From Bacteroidota bacterium (GTDB lineage Bacteria > Bacteroidota > Bacteroidia > Bacteroidales > B39-G9), in NCBI GenBank assembly GCA_003648455.1, contig QMPG01000074.1, forward strand, positions 1 to 11,023: 11,023 bases of DNA. Direction: 5' to 3'. Made by a program: the position numbers and the translations under genes. The notes under the pieces were generated by a model. That model was not told where the DNA came from and made no database searches. It saw nothing but the letters and a program-made list of their open reading frames with translations. Of this stretch, positions 6,725 through 11,023 are shown one piece after another (position 1 is the first letter of the stretch; the number at the start of each line of letters is the position of its first letter).

Positions 6725-9172
6725 TTAAATATCAATAGGATTTGAAACTTTTTGTTTAAGAAGAGCAACATCAAGCACATCAATAATATTTTTTACATAA
6801 TGAAACTTCAAGCCTTTAACATAAATATCTTTAATTTCAGAAATATCTTTTTTGTTGTCTTCCGACAAAATAATCTCTTTAATATTTGCACGTTTGGCAG
6901 CTAATATTTTTTCTTTAATTCCTCCAACAGGAAGTACTTTTCCTCGAAGAGTTATTTCGCCGGTCATTGCTAAATTTTTTTTCACTTTTCGTTGAGTAAA
7001 AGCTGAAGCTAAAGATGTTACCATGGTTACACCTGCCGAAGGACCATCTTTTGGTATGGCTCCTTCGGGAACATGAATATGAACATTCCAATTATCAAAA
7101 ACATTTTCATTAAGATTCAATTTTTTTGAATGTGCTTTTAAATATTCAAGAGCAAGAACAGCAGATTCTTTCATTACATCGCCTAAATTCCCTGTTAAAG
7201 TAAGTTTGCCTTTCCCTTTACTCAAGCTTGTTTCAATAAATAAAATCTCTCCACCAACCGAAGTCCACGCTAAACCGGTAACAACACCTGCAAATTCATT
7301 ACCTTGATATTTATCTCTTGCATAAGTTTGTACGCCAAGCAATTCTTTTAAATCTTCAATAGAAATATTTGGATTATATTCTTCGTTAAATGCAATTTTT
7401 TTTGCAATACGTCTTGTTAATTTTGCTAATTGCTTATCTAATTCTCTAACGCCGGATTCTCGTGTATAGTTTTCAATAATATTTTCAACAACCTTTTTTT
7501 GTAATATTATTTGTTCTTTTTTCACACCATGTGCCTCAAGCTGTTTTGGTATTAAGTGGCGTTTTGCAATTTCAATTTTTTCTTCAACTATGTAACCGCT
7601 TATTGGTATCATTTCCATTCTGTCGCGAAGAGCAGGACTAATCGTACTCAATGTATTTGCTGTTGCAATAAACATTGCTTTTGACAAGTCGTAGTCAAGT
7701 TCAAGAAAATTATCATGAAAAGCAGAATTTTGTTCAGGGTCGAGCACTTCTAACAATGCAGACGAAGGATCACCATGAAAATCATTACCGACTTTGTCAA
7801 TCTCATCGAGAATAAAAACAGGATTTGATGTTTTTGCTTTTTTAATGTTTTGAATTATGCGTCCCGGCATAGCACCAATATAAGTCTTCCTGTGACCACG
7901 TATTTCTGCCTCATCATGCAAACCGCCAAGCGACATTCTTACATATTTTCTGCCTAACGATTTTGCAATTGATTTACCAAGTGAAGTCTTTCCAACCCCA
8001 GGAGGACCATATAAACAAATAATTGGAGATTTTAAATCACCTTTTAATTTTAATACTGCAAGGTGTTCTAAAATGCGCTCTTTTACTTTATCTAAACCAT
8101 AATGATCGTTATCTAAAATTTCTTGAGCATTTTTTAAATCAAAATTATCTTCCGAATATTCATTCCATGGCAATTCGAGCAATATCTGCAAATAATTCAA
8201 TTGCACAGAATATTCTCCGGCTGCAGGATTCATCCTTTGAAGTTTATTTATTTCTTTGCTGAAAAGCTCACCAATTTCTTTGTTCCACTTTTTTTCTTTC
8301 GCTTTGGTTTTCAGTTCTTCAACCTCTTGTTCTAAAGGATTCCCCCCCAACTCATCACGAATAGTTTTCATTTGTTGATTAAGAAGGAATTCCCTCTGTT
8401 GCTTATCAAGATCTGATTTTACTTTAGATTGGATATCGTTCTTAAGTTCAAGCATTTGAAGCTGAGTTGTAAGATATTCCAGCAAGCGAATAGCTCGTTT
8501 TTTGAGTTCATTTATCTCTAATAAATTTTGCTTACCTTTTATTTTCACATCAGTATTTGAACAAACAAAATTTACTAAAAACGAATTGTCGCTTATATTC
8601 TTTAATGCAAAAATCCCTTCTTGAGGAACATTTGGCGACAACTTTAAAATTTTAATTGCCAAATCACGAATAGAGCCTATTATTGCATCGAATTCTCTAT
8701 CGTTTTTCTTAGGTTTAATTTCATTTAATTCTTTTACCGAAGCCTTCATAAAAGGAACAAGCCTTTCTACCTTTTGTATCTCAAACCGTCTTTTCCCCTG
8801 AATAATAACCGATGTGGTATTGTCAGGCATCTCAAGAATTTTAATTATCTCGGCTACTGTACCAACCTTATAAATGTCTTTTTCGGTTGGATTTTCAACA
8901 TTCTTATCAATCTGCGTTACAGTACCAATAAGTCTATCTTTCTTAAAAGTTTCTTTTATTAACTTTAAGGAGGTTTCTCTTCCTACTGTTATTGGAACAA
9001 CAACACCCGGGAAAAGTACAGCATTTCTTAATGGTAAAATTGGTAATTTTTTTGGCATTTTAAATTTGCCTGTATCACCATCAAAATCAGACATTATTGG
9101 TATAATCTCCGGTGCATTAGCATCGTCAGATAATAACATATTTTCAAATTCAAACTCTTCAATATTACTCAT
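6725..9172 (-). CDS. lon: ATP-dependent Lon protease
   Basis: Lon is the cytoplasmic AAA+ serine protease that degrades misfolded and regulatory proteins. The 815 residues cover the whole family architecture: a substrate-binding LON domain at about 43-240 ([19 protein letters not shown] at its start), a coiled-coil middle region (about 240-330, [12 protein letters not shown]), and the AAA+ module with Walker A GPPGVGKT at 389-396, Walker B FILDEID at 453-459 and the arginine finger in LRDRME (515-520). The C-terminal protease domain has the catalytic Ser712 in KDGPSAG and Lys755 in [11 protein letters not shown]. The 43-residue Ser-Lys spacing is the same as in E. coli Lon. A roughly 40-residue acidic N-terminal extension is usual in Bacteroidota. 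The ATG at 9172 is the natural start. The gene is intact. It lies 218 bases downstream of the GlmU-like gene and may read through into the glycosyltransferase and exporter genes. Confidence 0.98.
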   Translation of the reverse strand: MSNIEEFEFENMLLSDDANAPEIIPIMSDFDGDTGKFKMPKKLPILPLRNAVLFPGVVVPITVGRETSLKLIKETFKKDRLIGTVTQIDKNVENPTEKDIYKVGTVAEIIKILEMPDNTTSVIIQGKRRFEIQKVERLVPFMKASVKELNEIKPKKNDREFDAIIGSIRDLAIKILKLSPNVPQEGIFALKNISDNSFLVNFVCSNTDVKIKGKQNLLEINELKKRAIRLLEYLTTQLQMLELKNDIQSKVKSDLDKQQREFLLNQQMKTIRDELGGNPLEQEVEELKTKAKEKKWNKEIGELFSKEINKLQRMNPAAGEYSVQLNYLQILLELPWNEYSEDNFDLKNAQEILDNDHYGLDKVKERILEHLAVLKLKGDLKSPIICLYGPPGVGKTSLGKSIAKSLGRKYVRMSLGGLHDEAEIRGHRKTYIGAMPGRIIQNIKKAKTSNPVFILDEIDKVGNDFHGDPSSALLEVLDPEQNSAFHDNFLELDYDLSKAMFIATANTLSTISPALRDRMEMIPISGYIVEEKIEIAKRHLIPKQLEAHGVKKEQIILQKKVVENIIENYTRESGVRELDKQLAKLTRRIAKKIAFNEEYNPNISIEDLKELLGVQTYARDKYQGNEFAGVVTGLAWTSVGGEILFIETSLSKGKGKLTLTGNLGDVMKESAVLALEYLKAHSKKLNLNENVFDNWNVHIHVPEGAIPKDGPSAGVTMVTSLASAFTQRKVKKNLAMTGEITLRGKVLPVGGIKEKILAAKRANIKEIILSEDNKKDISEIKDIYVKGLKFHYVKNIIDVLDVALLKQKVSNPIDI

Positions 9173-9275
9173 AAAAATGTAAAAAACTATTTGCCAAATT
9201 GACAGATAAGTAAAAAAATAAAACTATTTTGTTTAAGTCAAAAAATTATTCTCAATTATTATAAATAAATCAACA

Positions 9276-9303
9276 CAAGCCTAATAAACTGTATATCAGG
9301 CAA
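9276..9303 (-). promoter_or_regulatory. Possible lon promoter
   Basis: On the minus strand a TTG at 9303-9301 is followed after 17 bases by TAGGCTTG at 9283-9276, one mismatch from TAnnTTTG. It would give a leader of about 95 bases before lon. I see no CIRCE-type repeat or other heat-shock operator in the leader. This is a weak call, and a second candidate is at 9386-9393. Confidence 0.3.
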
Positions 9304-9385
9304 TAATGCCGATGTGTTTTCAATAAATAAATTCCGTTCTCCTTTTTGCTATAAACATATTTGTTTTATTTGTCAATAGTTATGC

Positions 9386-9393
9386 CAAAACTA
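9386..9393 (-). promoter_or_regulatory. Alternative -7 element upstream of lon
   Basis: On the minus strand 9393-9386 reads TAGTTTTG, an exact TAnnTTTG match that begins with the TAG stop codon of the GlmU-like gene. No TTG or TTTG is found about 19 bases upstream, so it lacks a -33 element. If used, the lon leader would be about 205 bases long. Confidence 0.25.
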
Positions 9394-10593
9394 TTTAAAA
9401 TTTCGATACTGTTCGGTAATATTAAAAATATGTGATAAAATGGCTTTATCAGTATCATTAATTTTAATGTTTCTTCGCATCATTACCTTCTCTACAACCT
9501 CAAAAACTTTGTTTAATCTGTAAACAGTAAAACCTCTTGTGCCACCCCATGCAAACGACGGGACAAAATTTCGTTGAAATCCTGAGCCAAATATATTAGC
9601 ACTAACACCAACTATAGTACCTGTATTAAACATGGTGTTTATTCCACATTTTGAATGATCGCCCATTATTAATCCGCAAAACTGCAAGCCTGTGTCAGTA
9701 AAATGTTTTGTTTTGTAATCCCACAATTTTACGCTTGCATAATTGTTTTTAAGATTTGAATTATTACTGTCTGCACCAATATTACACCACTCTCCAATAA
9801 CGGCATTTCCCAAAAACCCGTCGTGAGCTTTATTTGAATAGCCAAAAACAACAACGTTATTTATCTCTCCTCCAAATTTTGAATGTGGTCCGATTGTTGA
9901 TGGTCCGTAAATTTTAGCTGACATTTTAACAACCGAATGTTCACACAAAACAAAAGGACCTCTAATTACTGCACCTTCCATAACTTCGGCGTCTTTGCCA
10001 ATATAAACAAAACCCGTTTGTGCATTTATTGTTGCAAATTCAATCTTTGCTCCTTGTTCAATAAAAATATTTTCTTTCCCTAAAACATTATTTGTTTTAC
10101 TGATTGGCTGGCTTTTTCGACCGTTGGTGATCAATTGAAAATCTGACTTTATTGCCTGTTCGTTTAAGCTAAAAATATCCCACGAATAATTTATTTTTAC
10201 GAAGTCTGAAACACAATTAACAATTGAGAGTTTTTTTTCCTCAACATAATCCTGAACCTGCATAAAATCACCAGACAATTTTTCAGAAAATCTTACAGCA
10301 ATCAAAACATCATTTTTCATTAATGCACAATTAACTTTTAATGAAATAATTTCACTCACTAAATCTTCTTTTGGTAAAATTGAGGCATTAAGAAAAATAT
10401 TATCATCAGAATATTTTGCTTTATATTTTTTCTGCAAATAATCTTGAGTATAATAAGAACATTCTTGATTAAAATATTTCTCCCATTTTTCTTTTATTGT
10501 AAGAATTCCGATTCTTATTTCAGCAACGGGACGTGTAAAAGTCAGCGGTAAAAAATTATCCCATGTTTTGTCATCAAATAAAATATAATTCAT
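9391..10593 (-). CDS. GlmU-like putative UDP-GlcNAc diphosphorylase / glucosamine-1-phosphate N-acetyltransferase (Bacteroidota type)
   Basis: A 400-residue cytoplasmic enzyme of the alternative GlmU family of Bacteroidota (the family modelled as TIGR03991), thought to supply UDP-GlcNAc or a related nucleotide sugar for peptidoglycan and lipopolysaccharide. The N-terminal half (1-165) is a divergent nucleotidyltransferase domain with the family signature FLPLTFTRPVAEIRIGILTIKEKW at 14-37. The C-terminal half (about 170-345) is a left-handed beta-helix built of hexapeptide turns (VYIGKDAEVMEGAVIRG, KIYGPSTIGPHSKFGG, AVIGEWCNIGADSNNSNLKNNY, SKCGINTMFNTGTIVG). A short helical tail follows at 360-400. 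The order of domains matches E. coli GlmU, but the length (400 against about 456) and N-terminal motif differ, so the exact sugar is uncertain. It has a strong promoter at 10617-10647 and a very short leader. No clear terminator follows. Confidence 0.92.
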   Translation of the reverse strand: MNYILFDDKTWDNFLPLTFTRPVAEIRIGILTIKEKWEKYFNQECSYYTQDYLQKKYKAKYSDDNIFLNASILPKEDLVSEIISLKVNCALMKNDVLIAVRFSEKLSGDFMQVQDYVEEKKLSIVNCVSDFVKINYSWDIFSLNEQAIKSDFQLITNGRKSQPISKTNNVLGKENIFIEQGAKIEFATINAQTGFVYIGKDAEVMEGAVIRGPFVLCEHSVVKMSAKIYGPSTIGPHSKFGGEINNVVVFGYSNKAHDGFLGNAVIGEWCNIGADSNNSNLKNNYASVKLWDYKTKHFTDTGLQFCGLIMGDHSKCGINTMFNTGTIVGVSANIFGSGFQRNFVPSFAWGGTRGFTVYRLNKVFEVVEKVMMRRNIKINDTDKAILSHIFNITEQYRNFK

Positions 10594-10616
10594 TTTTGTA
10601 ATTTGATTGGTCTTTG

Positions 10617-10647
10617 CAAAATTACTGTTTATTTTTAAACAAGCAAA
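10617..10647 (-). promoter_or_regulatory. Strong sigma-ABfr promoter of the GlmU-like gene
   Basis: On the minus strand a TTTG at 10647-10644 is followed after exactly 19 bases by TAATTTTG at 10624-10617, a full match to the Bacteroidota consensus in both boxes and spacing. Transcription would start near 10610, about 17 bases before the ATG at 10593. The -33 box lies in the left arm of an inverted repeat (10643-10665), and the spacer contains a GTTTA/TAAAC palindrome at 10627-10640. Confidence 0.7.
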
Positions 10648-10665
10648 TACAGTAGGTCTATTTGC
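10643..10665. repeat. 7-base inverted repeat overlapping the -33 box
   Basis: GCAAATA at 10643-10649 and TATTTGC at 10659-10665 are perfect inverted copies separated by 9 bases. The left arm covers the TTTG of the GlmU-like promoter, which is where a repressor or activator site would be expected. In such AT-rich DNA a 7-base repeat can occur by chance, so a regulatory role is only a suggestion. Confidence 0.35.
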
Positions 10666-11023
10666 GTATTTTCAAAGATTGATTCCTCTATTAAAAGTCG
10701 TAATATTAATTTATCGAGATCTAACGAGTTTTGTATTGTGTTGATTATCAGTATTTTGAATATTATATCTTTTATTAAACCCAAGCTGTTAGGTCTTTTC
10801 GTCTCACTTTAAAATTCGGGTGGATTATGCATAAATTTCAGATATCTTAACCCATAAACTGATTATTAACCCGCATTATTCACGACTACAATATTCTATA
10901 ATTTTAAAGAAGCTAAAAGTACAGATTTAAACTATTAATAAATTTTTTTGTATTATTTGATATGTATTTTTAGGTTATCCTGTTTTTTTAGTGTATAAAT
11001 TTGGTAAAAATTTCAATTATTTA
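10666..11023. other. Gene-free stretch at the right edge with palindromes and inverted repeats
   Basis: I find no open frame of useful length on either strand and no RNA gene that I recognise; all six frames at the right edge close quickly. The DNA holds the palindromes TTATGCATAA (10825-10834) and AGATATCT (10840-10847) inside imperfect inverted arms that begin CGGGT at 10817 and end ACCCG at 10873. A second ACCC lies at 10850-10853, and T runs lie at 10943-10949 and 10983-10989. A TAAATTTG at 10996-11003 matches the plus-strand -7 element and may serve a gene beyond the window, though no -33 box is seen. The stretch could be a long intergenic region, a leader, or a decayed mobile-element end. 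Confidence 0.5.

Noticed and set aside
8874..9182. Open frame of 102 codons on the plus strand opposite the start of lon
   Set aside because: It is fully antisense to the conserved Lon N-terminal domain and its translation shows no family motif.
9340..9365. AAACA/TGTTT hairpin after the GlmU-like gene, as a terminator
   Set aside because: It is a 5-base-pair AT-rich stem without a following T run, which is expected by chance in this composition.
1..11023. tRNA, rRNA, CRISPR array, phage or intact insertion sequence
   Set aside because: No cloverleaf, rRNA core motif, regularly spaced repeat, integrase or transposase motif was found on either strand.

Overview
This is an AT-rich window that most likely comes from a Bacteroidota chromosome. 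The evidence is a Lon protease with an N-terminal stretch typical of that phylum, a GlmU-like 'alternative' sugar nucleotidyltransferase/acetyltransferase with the conserved N-terminal LTFTRP motif, a small outer-membrane beta-barrel protein, few recognisable Shine-Dalgarno sites, and several upstream sequences matching the Bacteroidota sigma-ABfr promoter (TTTG, about 19 bases, TAnnTTTG). The genus cannot be told from the sequence.

Layout. At the left edge is the start of a family 2 glycosyltransferase that runs off the window on the minus strand (1-127). It diverges from a three-gene plus-strand operon (252-4642). This operon encodes a large lipoprotein with a CotH-kinase-like domain and a C-terminal beta-helix, a VTC-type polyphosphate polymerase domain protein, and a DUF4956-type membrane protein. 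Consecutive genes overlap by 26 and 32 bases, so they are probably translationally coupled. A perfect 26-base palindrome at 4646-4671 ends this operon and the converging minus-strand genes.

The rest of the coding sequence is on the minus strand. Read in the direction of transcription it is: the GlmU-like enzyme (10593-9391), Lon (9172-6725), a second family 2 glycosyltransferase (6664-5948), a LysE/RhtB-type exporter (5942-5250) and a small beta-barrel outer-membrane protein (5165-4692). The glycosyltransferase and exporter are 5 bases apart and surely co-transcribed, perhaps with lon. The barrel gene has its own candidate promoter, and the GlmU-like gene has the best promoter in the window. 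The last 430 bases (10594-11023) hold that promoter and then no gene that I can find, only a cluster of palindromes and inverted repeats.

Function. The most interesting part is the plus-strand operon. It pairs a cytoplasmic, ATP-using phosphate polymerase fold with a multi-span membrane protein and a secreted, lipid-anchored kinase-like protein. This suggests a machine that moves phosphate or polyphosphate chemistry across the inner membrane to act on surface or periplasmic targets. That role is an inference. The Lon, GlmU-like and exporter genes look like ordinary chromosomal genes.
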